Assembly: GCA_045535815.1 (NCBI GenBank) | Contig: JAZSMJ010000051.1 | Span: 1 to 58,766 of the forward strand | From: JAZSMJ01 sp045535815 | GTDB lineage: Bacteria; Bacillota; Clostridia; Oscillospirales; CAG-272 | Direction: 5' to 3' | DNA length: 58,766 nucleotides | In this document: in pieces, positions 1 to 7,672 of the stretch | Position numbering within the stretch: position 1 is the first letter of the stretch | Layout of the letters: every line of letters starts with the position of its first letter | Translations under genes and position numbers: made by a program | Notes under the pieces: model-generated | The model's database searches: none | The model's input: the letters and a program-made list of their open reading frames with translations, nothing else | What the model was told of the DNA's origin: nothing

Positions 1-726
1 GCCGGTATAAACCATATGGCTTGGCTTCTTGAGATCAAGGATAAGGACGGAAACGATCTTTATCCCGAGATAAAAGCACGTGCTAAGGCAAAGATGTCGG
101 ATCCGGATTTTCTTGATAAGGTAAGATTTGATTATATAAACAATTTCGGATATTACTGTACAGAATCGAGCGAGCATAACGCAGAATACAATATGTTCTA
201 CATAAAGAGTAAATATCCGCAGCTTATTGAAAAATATAATATTCCGCTCGATGAGTATCCAAGACGTTGTGTTGCGCAGATCGAAGGTTGGAAAAAGGAA
301 TATGCATCCTTGCTCGAAAACGGCGTAAAAGGGCATAACAGAAGTCATGAATACGCATCACATATAATGGAAGCGTGCGTTACAGGTAATCCTTATCAGA
401 TAGGCGGAAACGTTCTTAATGAAAACGGCCTTATATCCAATCTTCCAAAAGAAGCATGCGTAGAGGTTCCGTGCCTTATAAACGGAAGAGGCGTTCACCC
501 CTGCAGTGTTGGAGCGCTCCCTGTCCAGTGTGCTGCAATGAATATGACCAATATAAACGTTCAGCTGCTTACCATTGAAGCTGCTGTTACAAAAAAGAAA
601 GAGCATATTTATCAGGCAGCAATGCTTGATCCGCATACCGGAAGTGAGCTTGATATCGATACGATCAAAATGATGGTTGACGATCTTATTGAGGCTCACG
701 GAGATTATCTTCCCAAATACAACTGA
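1..726 (+). CDS. GH4 alpha-galactosidase / alpha-glucosidase, C-terminal part
   Basis: The frame is open from base 1 (A-G-I-N-H-M-A-W), so the gene starts before the window. GINHM followed by AWLLEI is the conserved segment of glycoside hydrolase family 4, enzymes that use NAD+ and a divalent metal to cleave alpha-galactosides or alpha-glucosides in the cytoplasm. Further family blocks follow: NVLNENGLISNLP, EVPCLINGRGVHP and the C-terminal helix ending GDYLPKY. About 242 residues, a little over half the usual 430-480, are visible. A strong terminator follows directly. Substrate (melibiose-type or maltose-type) cannot be decided from this half; the LINGRGVHP segment resembles alpha-galactosidases. 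Confidence 0.85.
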   Translation, partial: AGINHMAWLLEIKDKDGNDLYPEIKARAKAKMSDPDFLDKVRFDYINNFGYYCTESSEHNAEYNMFYIKSKYPQLIEKYNIPLDEYPRRCVAQIEGWKKEYASLLENGVKGHNRSHEYASHIMEACVTGNPYQIGGNVLNENGLISNLPKEACVEVPCLINGRGVHPCSVGALPVQCAAMNMTNINVQLLTIEAAVTKKKEHIYQAAMLDPHTGSELDIDTIKMMVDDLIEAHGDYLPKYN

Positions 727-728
727 TT

Positions 729-770
729 TAAAGCTATGGCATATTCTTGCCATAGCTTTAATAATTTAAT
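729..770 (+). terminator. Intrinsic terminator after the GH4 gene
   Basis: A stem of about 11 pairs (AAAGCTATGGC with its complement, loop around 741-749) is followed by a weak T/A-rich tail. It starts two bases after the stop codon. Confidence 0.7.
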
Positions 771-797
771 TTGTATCAGTTTTTTGTAAGTTTTTTG

Positions 798-826
798 TTG
801 ACACGGCAGATAAAGTATGATATAAT
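798..826 (+). promoter_or_regulatory. Sigma-A promoter of the metQNI leader
   Basis: TTGACA (798-803) and TATAAT (821-826) with exactly 17 bases between them form a consensus promoter. Transcription would start near 832, giving a leader of roughly 330 nt before metQ. Confidence 0.85.
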
Positions 827-873
827 TCAACAAAATAGTTATAGTATTTACTTGTTGAAGGGAGAACTTTTTT

Positions 874-972
874 ATGAAAACATACTGCGCTATTTATGTA
901 ATGACTGATATGTGCATGTGTCCCGGCGCTAAAATGTTTAATAAGTTCTCTTGTTGTAAAGTAAATTATTAA
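874..972 (+). CDS. Small Cys/Met-rich upstream ORF, candidate leader peptide
   Basis: A 32-codon ORF with a good ribosome site (AAGGGAGAA, 859-867) seven bases before ATG lies in the metQ leader. It contains five Met and five Cys, clustered in the run MTDMCMCPG and a CC pair near the end. Sulfur-amino-acid codons in front of a methionine/cysteine transporter suggest a leader peptide whose translation senses sulfur amino acids; that is inference. A terminator-like hairpin lies 29 bases after its stop. I know no named family for it. It could alternatively be a small metal-binding or secreted peptide, but its position makes a regulatory role more likely. Confidence 0.6.
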   Translation: MKTYCAIYVMTDMCMCPGAKMFNKFSCCKVNY

Positions 973-1000
973 TTCGCATAAGCGATTTTTATTTTACTGT

Positions 1001-1035
1001 CGGGAGACTTTATCAGGGTCTTCCGTATATTTTTT
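1001..1035 (+). terminator. Attenuator-type terminator in the metQ leader
   Basis: CGGGAGAC (1001-1008) pairs over eight positions, one of them G-U, with GTCTTCCG (1018-1025) around a nine-base loop; TATATTTTTT follows at 1026-1035. It lies inside the transcription unit, between the upstream ORF and metQ, so it would reduce read-through unless overridden. I did not find a convincing antiterminator pairing. Confidence 0.6.
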
Positions 1036-1051
1036 AAGGCAGGTAGGTATT

Positions 1052-1108
1052 ATGAGCTTCTATTTTGAAGAGCTTCTCAGAGAAAACTTTCGTTTCGGAC
1101 GAATGTGA
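1052..1108 (+). CDS. Second small upstream ORF, 18 codons
   Basis: MSFYFEELLRENFRFGRM is preceded by AGGCAGGTAGG (1037-1047) and starts 17 bases after the leader terminator. Its last codons overlap a second weak hairpin (TTCGT-TTCGG-ACGAA, 1089-1103, with an outer AGAGA/TCTCT pairing at 1079-1116). Whether it is translated is unknown. It may help couple ribosomes to the leader RNA downstream of the terminator. Confidence 0.35.
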   Translation: MSFYFEELLRENFRFGRM

Positions 1109-1164
1109 CGCTCTCTTTTATTAAGTTTATTTTTAATAATTATATATTTTGAAAGGATATTACT

Positions 1165-2019
1165 ATGAAAAAAATTATTTCAATTTTACTTATCTCAGTT
1201 CTGGCTCTTACAGCCGTAATCTCTTTTACAGCATGCGGAAACGATTCCGATTCCATTACAATTGCTATTCCTAACGACACGACAAATGAAGCAAGAGCTC
1301 TTCTTTTGCTTGAAGACCTTGGCTTTATCACTCTTAAAGAGGGCGCAGGCATAACGGCTACACCTCTTGATATTGAAGAAAACCCTCACAATATCGAATT
1401 TAAAGAAGTTGAAGCAGCTCAGCTTCCTAACGTTCTTAAGGACGTTGACTATGCAGTAATTAACTCTAACTATGCAATTGAAGCTAAGCTCAATCCTACA
1501 AAGGATTCTCTTGGAATAGAAGGTTCTTCATCCGCATACAGCAATATCCTTGCTGTTAAGGAAGGAAACGAAAACTCCGATATCATCAAGGCACTTAAGG
1601 CAGCTCTTGAAAGTAAGCAGGTTGCTGAATTTATAGCTTCTCAGTACGACGGAGCAGTTGTATCGGTCGTTGATGCACTTACAGACGGTTATGATGCTTC
1701 TGTGGACTACGCTGCACTCGCAGGTCAGACAGTATCCGTTGCAGCTTCCCCTATGCCTCATGCTGAGATCCTTGCTATAGCTAAGACGATTCTTGCTGAA
1801 AAGGATATCACTCTTGACATTAAGGAATTCACAGATTACGTTCAGCCCAATAACGTTGTTGACAGCGGTGAGATTGATGCCAACTATTTCCAGCACGTTC
1901 CTTATCTTGACGATTTTAATAAAGAAAACGGTACACACGTTGTTTCCGTATCTGCAATTCACGTTGAGCCCCTCGGACTTTACGGCGGCAAGCAGACAAC
2001 ACTTGACGCTTTAAAATAA
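1165..2019 (+). CDS. metQ: MetQ/NlpA-family methionine-binding lipoprotein, circularly permuted
   Basis: Substrate-binding lipoprotein of a methionine ABC importer, anchored outside the membrane. A signal peptide (1-23) ends in FTAC with the lipidated Cys24. The order of the mature domains is unusual. Residues 31-168 (ITIAIPNDTTNEARALLLL, ENPHNIEFKEVEAAQLP, DYAVINSNYAIEAKLNP, FIASQYDGAVV) correspond to the second half of ordinary MetQ. Residues 188-284 (VSVAASPMPHAEIL, EFTDYVQPNNVVDSGEIDANYFQHVPYL, IHVEPLGLYGGK, TTLDALK) correspond to its first half. A 19-residue linker joins them. Length, 284, is normal, and all ligand-site blocks are present. The ribosome site GAAAGGA fits the ATG. metN and metI follow. 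Family certain; the permutation is read directly from block order. Confidence 0.9.
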   Translation: MKKIISILLISVLALTAVISFTACGNDSDSITIAIPNDTTNEARALLLLEDLGFITLKEGAGITATPLDIEENPHNIEFKEVEAAQLPNVLKDVDYAVINSNYAIEAKLNPTKDSLGIEGSSSAYSNILAVKEGNENSDIIKALKAALESKQVAEFIASQYDGAVVSVVDALTDGYDASVDYAALAGQTVSVAASPMPHAEILAIAKTILAEKDITLDIKEFTDYVQPNNVVDSGEIDANYFQHVPYLDDFNKENGTHVVSVSAIHVEPLGLYGGKQTTLDALK

Positions 2020-2038
2020 TACAGATACCATCTTTTGT

Positions 2039-2065
2039 CCCGGCAGATTAAATTTATCTGCCGGG
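2039..2065 (+). promoter_or_regulatory. Hairpin between metQ and metN
   Basis: CCCGGCAGA (2039-2047) is perfectly complementary to TCTGCCGGG (2057-2065). There is no T-run after it, so it is not a standard terminator. In ABC operons such hairpins often protect the binding-protein mRNA end and set a higher level of that subunit; applying this here is inference. Confidence 0.55.
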
Positions 2066-2082
2066 ATTTAACGGAGAAAATA

Positions 2083-3096
2083 ATGATAGAGATCAAAAAC
2101 ATATCTAAGGTTTTTAATACTGCAGACGGTACTGTAGAAGCTCTTAAAAACGTTTCCATTTCCATTCCGGACGGAGATATTTTTGGCATAATCGGTATGA
2201 GCGGTGCAGGTAAAAGTACGCTTGTGCGCTGTATAAATATGCTTGAAAGACCCACTACGGGATCGATTGAGATAGATGGCTGTGATATTGGTATGCTAAG
2301 CGACAAAAAGCTGAGAGAATTTCGCAGAGATATTACAATGATATTCCAGGGCTTTAATCTCCTTATGCAGAGAAACTGTCTTAAAAATGTAGCCTTTCCG
2401 CTTGAGCTTGCAGGAAAAAGCAAAGCCGAGGCTAAGAAAAGAGCGCTTGAACTTCTTGATGTAGTCGGTCTTGCAGATAAAGCAAAAGCATATCCTGCTC
2501 AGCTGTCGGGCGGACAGCAGCAGAGAGTTGCAATAGCAAGAGCATTAGCTACAGATCCGAAGGTTCTGCTTTGTGATGAAGCAACAAGTGCGCTTGATCC
2601 CACGACAACTAACTCTATTTTGGAGCTTATACGTAATATAAATGAAAGACTTGGTATTACGGTCGTAATAATAACTCATCAGATGAGCGTTGTAGAAAGT
2701 ATTTGTAAGCACGTTGCAATACTTGAAGACGGCGAGGTTGCTGAGCAGGGTGAGGTTACTGAAGTATTCTCGCATCCTAAATCATCTGCAGCGAAAAAGC
2801 TTGTTTTCCCTGAAGGTGATGCAGAATCTCTTGTTATCGGTGAAGCAGGGCAGAGATTTATAAGAGTAATATTTAACGGTGCAATGGCAACCGGCTCTCC
2901 GCTTATTGCAAGAATGGCACTTGAAAAGGGAATTGCGGCAAATATCGCTTATGCTTCAACAAGGAGTATAGGCGGAAAAGCATACGGTTCAATGCTTTTG
3001 AGTATAGACGGTGATGACAGTGCTGTCAGAACAGCTATTCAATATATGACTTCCACTCCGGACGTACTTGCAGAGGAGGTGTCGATAAATGCTTAA
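2083..3096 (+). CDS. metN: Methionine ABC transporter ATP-binding protein MetN
   Basis: ATPase subunit that powers methionine import with MetI and MetQ. Visible motifs are Walker A GMSGAGKST (38-46), the Q-loop IFQGF, signature LSGGQ (141-145), Walker B VLLCDEATSALD (161-172) and an H-loop ITHQM. The last 80 or so residues (from about 258) match the NIL/ACT-like domain, where cytoplasmic methionine inhibits transport. The ATG at 2083 follows ACGGAG and begins MIEIKNISKVF, the usual start; a longer in-frame TTG extension would run through the hairpin and is unlikely. 337 residues is typical. It overlaps metI by eight bases. Confidence 0.95.
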   Translation: MIEIKNISKVFNTADGTVEALKNVSISIPDGDIFGIIGMSGAGKSTLVRCINMLERPTTGSIEIDGCDIGMLSDKKLREFRRDITMIFQGFNLLMQRNCLKNVAFPLELAGKSKAEAKKRALELLDVVGLADKAKAYPAQLSGGQQQRVAIARALATDPKVLLCDEATSALDPTTTNSILELIRNINERLGITVVIITHQMSVVESICKHVAILEDGEVAEQGEVTEVFSHPKSSAAKKLVFPEGDAESLVIGEAGQRFIRVIFNGAMATGSPLIARMALEKGIAANIAYASTRSIGGKAYGSMLLSIDGDDSAVRTAIQYMTSTPDVLAEEVSINA

Positions 3097-3799
3097 CGAT
3101 CTTTTTTCGCAGGAGACATTAAGTGAGACATGGCGTATAATTGAAGCTGAGTTTTTAACGGCTACGTGGGAAACTGTTTACGTAACATTGCTTGCTACTG
3201 CTTTTTCTATTATAATTGGACTTCCTTTGGGCGTACTTATCGTTGTCGGTGAAAAAAACGGTGTGTTACCGCTTCCGTCATGGCTTTTGCAGGTATTGAA
3301 CGTTGTAATAAACCTTCTTCGTTCGGTTCCGTTTTTGATATTGATGATTCTTGTTATACCTCTCACAAGACTGATCGTAGGAACTGCAGTTGGTACTACT
3401 GCTTCAATCGTTCCTCTTGTAATTGCGGCCTTTCCGTTTATTGCAAGACTTGCCGAGAGCAGTTTAAGAGAGATCAGTCCCAATACCATTGAAATGGCTC
3501 AGAGCATGGGCGCATCGCCTTTGCAGATAATTGTAAAGGTTATGATACCCGAGAGCATTCCGTCACTTATATCTAATGCAACTATTGCAATAACCACTAT
3601 TCTCGGTTATTCTGCAATGAGCGGTATTATAGGCGGAGGCGGTCTTGGTAAAATCGCTATAAATTACGGTTATTACAGATATAAATACCTTATTATGCTT
3701 GTAGCCGTCATTCTTCTTATAGTTCTCGTTCAGATATTCCAGAGTGTCGGTACATATCTTGCCGTAAAGCTTGATAAGCGTCTTAAAAATAAAAAATAA
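3089..3799 (+). CDS. metI: Methionine ABC transporter permease MetI
   Basis: Integral membrane permease of the methionine importer, 236 residues with about five membrane segments. The EAA loop that docks on MetN is visible as MAQSMGASPLQIIVKVMIPESIP (about residues 133-155; key residues A-x-G-A-x(7)-P). The start ATG lies inside metN and follows GAGGAGG, so translation is coupled. The operon ends at a strong terminator 8 bases later. Confidence 0.95.
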   Translation: MLNDLFSQETLSETWRIIEAEFLTATWETVYVTLLATAFSIIIGLPLGVLIVVGEKNGVLPLPSWLLQVLNVVINLLRSVPFLILMILVIPLTRLIVGTAVGTTASIVPLVIAAFPFIARLAESSLREISPNTIEMAQSMGASPLQIIVKVMIPESIPSLISNATIAITTILGYSAMSGIIGGGGLGKIAINYGYYRYKYLIMLVAVILLIVLVQIFQSVGTYLAVKLDKRLKNKK

Positions 3800-3806
3800 T
3801 TTTACT

Positions 3807-3840
3807 AAAATAACCCTCCGTTTGCGGAGGGTTATTTTAG
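3807..3840 (+). terminator. Terminator of the metQNI operon
   Basis: AAAATAACCCTCCG pairs with CGGAGGGTTATTTT around a TTTG loop. It is long, symmetric and ends in T-rich sequence, so it can work in both directions. Confidence 0.9.
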
Positions 3841-4128
3841 TTACAAAAAATTAATAAATTCTTTTGTGAATAAAAAAGCGACAAATATGTATCATAAAAA
3901 ACAAAGGGATGGCTAACTACTGTAGTAATTGAAATAATAAAAAATCGTATAATAATTTTTAATTATTTTTTTCCAAAAACTGTATACAAAAAATTAACAA
4001 AAAACGACTCCATTCGGGAGTAAAACAGATTGAATTTTATTTTTCGGTGTGATATAATTAAAGTCCGGTGCGAAAAAAGATATTGTGTTTTTTATTGCAT
4101 CAAAAAATGATGAAAGTGAGGAATGATT
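3841..4128 (+). promoter_or_regulatory. Intergenic region with the promoter of the SGNH-hydrolase operon
   Basis: This AT-rich 288-base gap has no gene. TTGAAT (4030-4035) and TATAAT (4053-4058), 17 bases apart, make a good promoter. A small ACTCC/GGGAGT hairpin sits at 4006-4021, just upstream of the -35. A short palindrome ACTAC-T-GTAGT lies at 3916-3926; its role is unknown. Confidence 0.6.
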
Positions 4129-5319
4129 ATGAAAAACCGCAGATATTTAAGAGTTGTCAGATTCAGTCTTATATTTGCGTTAGTTTCTTGTCTTTGCCTC
4201 ACGTCAGGATTTGCTAAAACAAAGAACATAACTGTAAATATATCAATCGAAGGCGTTCCTTCCGTTATATCGGAGTCGGTAAAGGATATTCCTGCAGATG
4301 CAGTTATTATTCCGGAAACTGAGGTTGTCTTTGAGGAGGAACAATCGGATGCTGAAGCTACCGATGCATCTGAATCTGAAGAAACCGAAGTTGATATTGA
4401 AAATACCGAGGATACCTCGTCCCTTGAAACTGAATACAATGAATTAGATGAAGAAGAATCCGATACCGAGGAATCCGAAGAAGAGATTGACTCTGAGCAG
4501 GATAATTCCGATGTTTCGGAAGAAGAAACACACAGCGAGGATGAAACCGAAGCTGTTACTGAAGAAGCTTCCGAAGAAGATACAACAGAAGTTGAAACAG
4601 AGCAAGAAACTGTGGTCCTTCCTCCTGATCCGCCTATTGTTGAAATGCCAGGTGATGACAATCTTCCGCCCATGGAATACGATTATTCAAAGCCCGTTCC
4701 TCAAAGCGACCCCGTTGATGATGAATATTTTGAGACGTCTTTGTTTATCGGTGATTCAAGAACGGTCGGTTTGTATAATTACTCCGGTGTGATCGGTAAC
4801 TGCTACGCCAAGGTTGGTCTCAGTATCAAGAACGTTCTTTCAACTGCTTTCGTTGAGGTTCCATCCGATGAGGGCACTGAAACCGTTACTGTTATTGACG
4901 CTATAAAGCAAAATTCCGATAGCTTTTCTAAGGTTTATATCTGTTTTGGCCTTAACGAGCTTGGTTGGGTCAGCAGTCAGGTATTTATTAATACCTACGA
5001 CTATGTAATTGATCAGATAAGAGAGCTTCTTCCCGATATTCCGATATACGTTCAGGCTATTATACCTGTAACTCAGGAGGTATCGGATGAAAACTATAAC
5101 GGTATCAACAACGACAGAATTGCCGAATATAATCAGCTTATAGCTGAAATGGCCTTTGAAAATCAGGTATATTATCTTGAAACAACAGAGGTTTTCGGCT
5201 CCGATTGCGGATACGTCCTCGATCCGGATAAGTCCTTTGACGGCATTCATTTGAATAAGGACGCTTCTCTTACATTGCTTGAATATCTCAGAATACACAC
5301 TGTAGAAGGTAACGAATGA
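4129..5319 (+). CDS. Exported SGNH/GDSL-type hydrolase with acidic linker
   Basis: Predicted exported esterase acting at the cell surface. Residues 1-29 form a signal peptide or membrane anchor (RRYLRVVRFSLIFALVSCL). A very acidic Glu/Asp/Ser/Thr linker runs from about 62 to 162. The catalytic domain starts near 200: block I SLFIGDSRTVGL with Ser210, a GLNELGW block near 275 that gives the N residue, and DGIHLN near 372 with the Asp-x-x-His pair. FIGDSRT-type SGNH proteins of Clostridia are often linked to cell-wall acyl-group metabolism, but the substrate is not known. The second of two ATGs (4129) is best spaced from GTGAGGA. The next gene overlaps by four bases. Confidence 0.85.
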   Translation: MKNRRYLRVVRFSLIFALVSCLCLTSGFAKTKNITVNISIEGVPSVISESVKDIPADAVIIPETEVVFEEEQSDAEATDASESEETEVDIENTEDTSSLETEYNELDEEESDTEESEEEIDSEQDNSDVSEEETHSEDETEAVTEEASEEDTTEVETEQETVVLPPDPPIVEMPGDDNLPPMEYDYSKPVPQSDPVDDEYFETSLFIGDSRTVGLYNYSGVIGNCYAKVGLSIKNVLSTAFVEVPSDEGTETVTVIDAIKQNSDSFSKVYICFGLNELGWVSSQVFINTYDYVIDQIRELLPDIPIYVQAIIPVTQEVSDENYNGINNDRIAEYNQLIAEMAFENQVYYLETTEVFGSDCGYVLDPDKSFDGIHLNKDASLTLLEYLRIHTVEGNE

Positions 5320-5813
5320 AAAAAATATTTTTCGCATTGACTTTAATATTACTTGCGTTGTCAGTTTGCTCTTGTAACGGCGATACTTCAAATGATATAA
5401 GATATCAGGATATTTCTTTAAATTTAAATGATATGGCTGAAAGTCTTATTGAGAATATCTCCTTTGACGACGATCTTGTTGCACTGAGCGATTCCGTAGT
5501 TGAAGCTTCTTATAAATATGACGGAGCGCTTGAAACCGTTGTTTATGCAGGCGGTGGAGCCACTGCAGAGAAGATCATACTTGTAAAGGCTGACAACGAT
5601 GACGATGCTCTTGACATTGCAAAAAAGCTTGAAGAATACAAGGATACTCAGATTGCCTGGTTTACTGATTACAGAGCTCAGGAGGTAACCAGACTCAATT
5701 CTGCATATATTGAAATATTTGATACTTACGTTGTATATTGTGTTTCATCAAATCAGGATGAATCAGCCGATGCGGTAAAATCATTTATTGAATTAAATGC
5801 TTTCGTAAAATAA
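5316..5813 (+). CDS. DUF4358-type lipoprotein
   Basis: 165-residue predicted lipoprotein: a signal peptide ends in the lipobox-like VCSC near residue 20. The rest resembles the DUF4358 family of Clostridia, with SYKYDGALETVVYAGGGATAEKIILVKA and a late YVVYCVSS block. Its ATG overlaps the SGNH hydrolase stop (ATGA), so the two are translated together and probably act together at the cell surface. Function of the family is unknown. Confidence 0.75.
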   Translation: MKKIFFALTLILLALSVCSCNGDTSNDIRYQDISLNLNDMAESLIENISFDDDLVALSDSVVEASYKYDGALETVVYAGGGATAEKIILVKADNDDDALDIAKKLEEYKDTQIAWFTDYRAQEVTRLNSAYIEIFDTYVVYCVSSNQDESADAVKSFIELNAFVK

Positions 5814-5815
5814 TC

Positions 5816-5842
5816 AAACGGGTCATCAGACCCGTTTTTTAT
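5816..5842. terminator. Bidirectional terminator between convergent genes
   Basis: AACGGGTC-ATCA-GACCCGTT followed by T-rich sequence; it overlaps the last codons of the convergent minus-strand gene, so it serves both. Confidence 0.85.
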
Positions 5843-6911
5843 ATTTCCATAGATGGACCGTTCCGCTATCATTCAGCTTTTTCAATATAATTACGGTCAG
5901 CGGAAGGATTATAATACCTATAAAACCGAATAGCTTAAGACCTGCGTACATTGATATAAGCGTTACAAGAGGATGAAGTCCCAGGCTTATACCGATTATC
6001 CTGGGCTCAACGAATTGACGGACAATAGATACGATTATAAATATTATAATTAATCCTATTGCTGTAAATCGGTCACCGTTTAAAAAGAGTATAACGCTCC
6101 ACGGAATCAAAACCGTTCCAACGCCTATAATGGGAAGAATATCTACGAATGCAACTACAACTGCAATCGTGAAAGCGTAGTTTATCCTTAAAATTGTAAA
6201 GCCTGTAAGAAGCTGTGCAAAGGTCACAAGTATAATAACGAGATAAGCCCTAATATATCCCGAGCCTGTTTTTGCAATATTATCCTTCGCAAGTCTGATA
6301 AACGAAACTATTTTATCGGGAAGCTGAGCTGATATGAATGAATTTATCTCTTGGTAATCCGAACAAATATAGTAAGACGCAATAATCATTACCGTAGAAG
6401 AGAAAATAATGCCCGGGAGGGCACTTATTATCGACGTCAGGTATTCGGGAAGCTTTGAAGATAATGAGCTCATAGCGCTTGAAATCATGTCTGAGACTAC
6501 CGTCATAAGATAATCACCGTCACCGAATGCATCTATTATAGGTAATTTATCACTGAGAGAGGAAATAAATCCGTAAATTGTATCTGTAATTGCTGACGAG
6601 TCTGAAAGCTCGAATACGATCTCTCTGATTTCTGTATATATTCTGTTAAGTATAAAAAACATAAGTGTTCCGGCAAGCAAAAGCAGAGCGGTAACTAAAA
6701 GTACTCCGATAATTTTTTGAGGAATCCTTGAAGCTTTGCTGATTTTCTTAACTAACGGAAACAGGATAAAAGCAATAAGCCATGCGAATATAAACGGATA
6801 AATAAGCTTTATTACATATTCAAAAAAGATATAGAACGATATTATGATCAAAAGAGTGTAAAACGATAAAACGATCACACGCTTATATCCCTTTTCAGGT
6901 AGATAATTCAT
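5826..6911 (-). CDS. ytvI: AI-2E/YtvI-type multi-pass membrane protein
   Basis: 361-residue integral membrane protein of the AI-2E transporter superfamily. The N-terminal pair of membrane segments (FYTLLIIISFYIFFEYVI and IFAWLIAFILFPLVKKI), a central soluble stretch, and C-terminal segments with the family block RQFVEPRIIGISLGLHPL are visible. The arrangement and length match YtvI, an integral membrane protein of spore-formers, rather than a proven autoinducer exporter. RBS AAAGGG precedes the ATG. It is monocistronic and convergent with the lipoprotein gene. The ytvI assignment is likely but not certain. Confidence 0.7.
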   Translation of the reverse strand: MNYLPEKGYKRVIVLSFYTLLIIISFYIFFEYVIKLIYPFIFAWLIAFILFPLVKKISKASRIPQKIIGVLLVTALLLLAGTLMFFILNRIYTEIREIVFELSDSSAITDTIYGFISSLSDKLPIIDAFGDGDYLMTVVSDMISSAMSSLSSKLPEYLTSIISALPGIIFSSTVMIIASYYICSDYQEINSFISAQLPDKIVSFIRLAKDNIAKTGSGYIRAYLVIILVTFAQLLTGFTILRINYAFTIAVVVAFVDILPIIGVGTVLIPWSVILFLNGDRFTAIGLIIIFIIVSIVRQFVEPRIIGISLGLHPLVTLISMYAGLKLFGFIGIIILPLTVIILKKLNDSGTVHLWKYKKRV

Positions 6912-6992
6912 TTGATGAAATCCCTTTCGGATTATAGTATAATAGTATTATAGGATTTAAAAAAGATTAACATTCAATTTTTTAAAATACTA

Positions 6993-7021
6993 TTGTAAAT
7001 TTATGTTATTTATGTCATAAT
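6993..7021 (+). promoter_or_regulatory. Promoter of the cyclophilin gene
   Basis: TTGTAA (6993-6998), 17 bases, then CATAAT (7016-7021). The start point would be about 7028, giving a very short leader. Confidence 0.55.
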
Positions 7022-7050
7022 ATATGAAAATAAGCAGGAGATAAGTGAAT

Positions 7051-7632
7051 ATGAAAAAAATATTATGTTTGATGATTGCTGTAATTTTTTTATTTGTTCC
7101 GATGCTGCAGTCCTGCGAAGAAAAAGGAGAAAATGCAGATATGAAAGTAACCAACACAGTACAGATCGAAATGGAAGACGGTGGAATAATTAAGATCGCT
7201 ATCTACGGAGAGGCAGCGCCAAAAACTGCGGAAAACTTCGTAAAGCTTGCATCTGAAGGTTTTTATGACGGACTTATCTTCCATCGTGTTATCGAAAACT
7301 TTATGATTCAGGGCGGAGATCCCGAGGGCACCGGATTTGGCGGATCGGGTACAAATATTTACGGTGAATTCGCTCTTAACGGATTTAATAATCCCGTAGT
7401 TCACGAGCGTGGCGTTATTTCTATGGGCAGAACGGCATACGACTATAACAGTGCAAGCTCGCAGTTCTTTATCTGCCACATAGACAGTCCTCATCTTGAC
7501 GGCGGATATGCTGCATTCGGACAGGTTATCGAAGGTATGGACGTAGTTGATAAAATTGCATCTGTCGATACAGATTTCAGCGATAAGCCGATCAATGCTC
7601 AGGTAATGAAAAAAGTAACTGTTTTAGAATAA
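7051..7632 (+). CDS. Cyclophilin-type peptidylprolyl isomerase lipoprotein
   Basis: Extracytoplasmic cis-trans prolyl isomerase that helps fold exported proteins. A signal peptide (ILCLMIAVIFLFVPM) ends in LQSC, a lipobox. The cyclophilin domain fills the rest: PKTAENFVKLA, the active-site block LIFHRVIENFMIQGGDP, SSQFFICH and HLDGGYAAFGQVIEGMDVV. The ATG at 7051 is ten bases after AGGAG; a GTG six bases earlier is possible but too close. 193 residues. Monocistronic, with a terminator shared with the convergent topoisomerase gene. Confidence 0.93.
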   Translation: MKKILCLMIAVIFLFVPMLQSCEEKGENADMKVTNTVQIEMEDGGIIKIAIYGEAAPKTAENFVKLASEGFYDGLIFHRVIENFMIQGGDPEGTGFGGSGTNIYGEFALNGFNNPVVHERGVISMGRTAYDYNSASSQFFICHIDSPHLDGGYAAFGQVIEGMDVVDKIASVDTDFSDKPINAQVMKKVTVLE

Positions 7633-7668
7633 AAAATGAGGTCACTTCAAAGTGACCGCATTTTTTAT
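7633..7668. terminator. Terminator shared by cyclophilin and topoisomerase genes
   Basis: GGTCACT-TCAA-AGTGACC (7640-7657) flanked by an A-run before and a T-run after. It is symmetric and lies between two convergent stops. Confidence 0.85.
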
Positions 7669-7672
7669 TCTG

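Noticed and set aside
832..1164. SAM riboswitch or T-box in the metQ leader
   Set aside because: Neither the S-box core (CTTATC..AGAG..GG) nor the T-box sequence (TGG-ACCGCG) is present.
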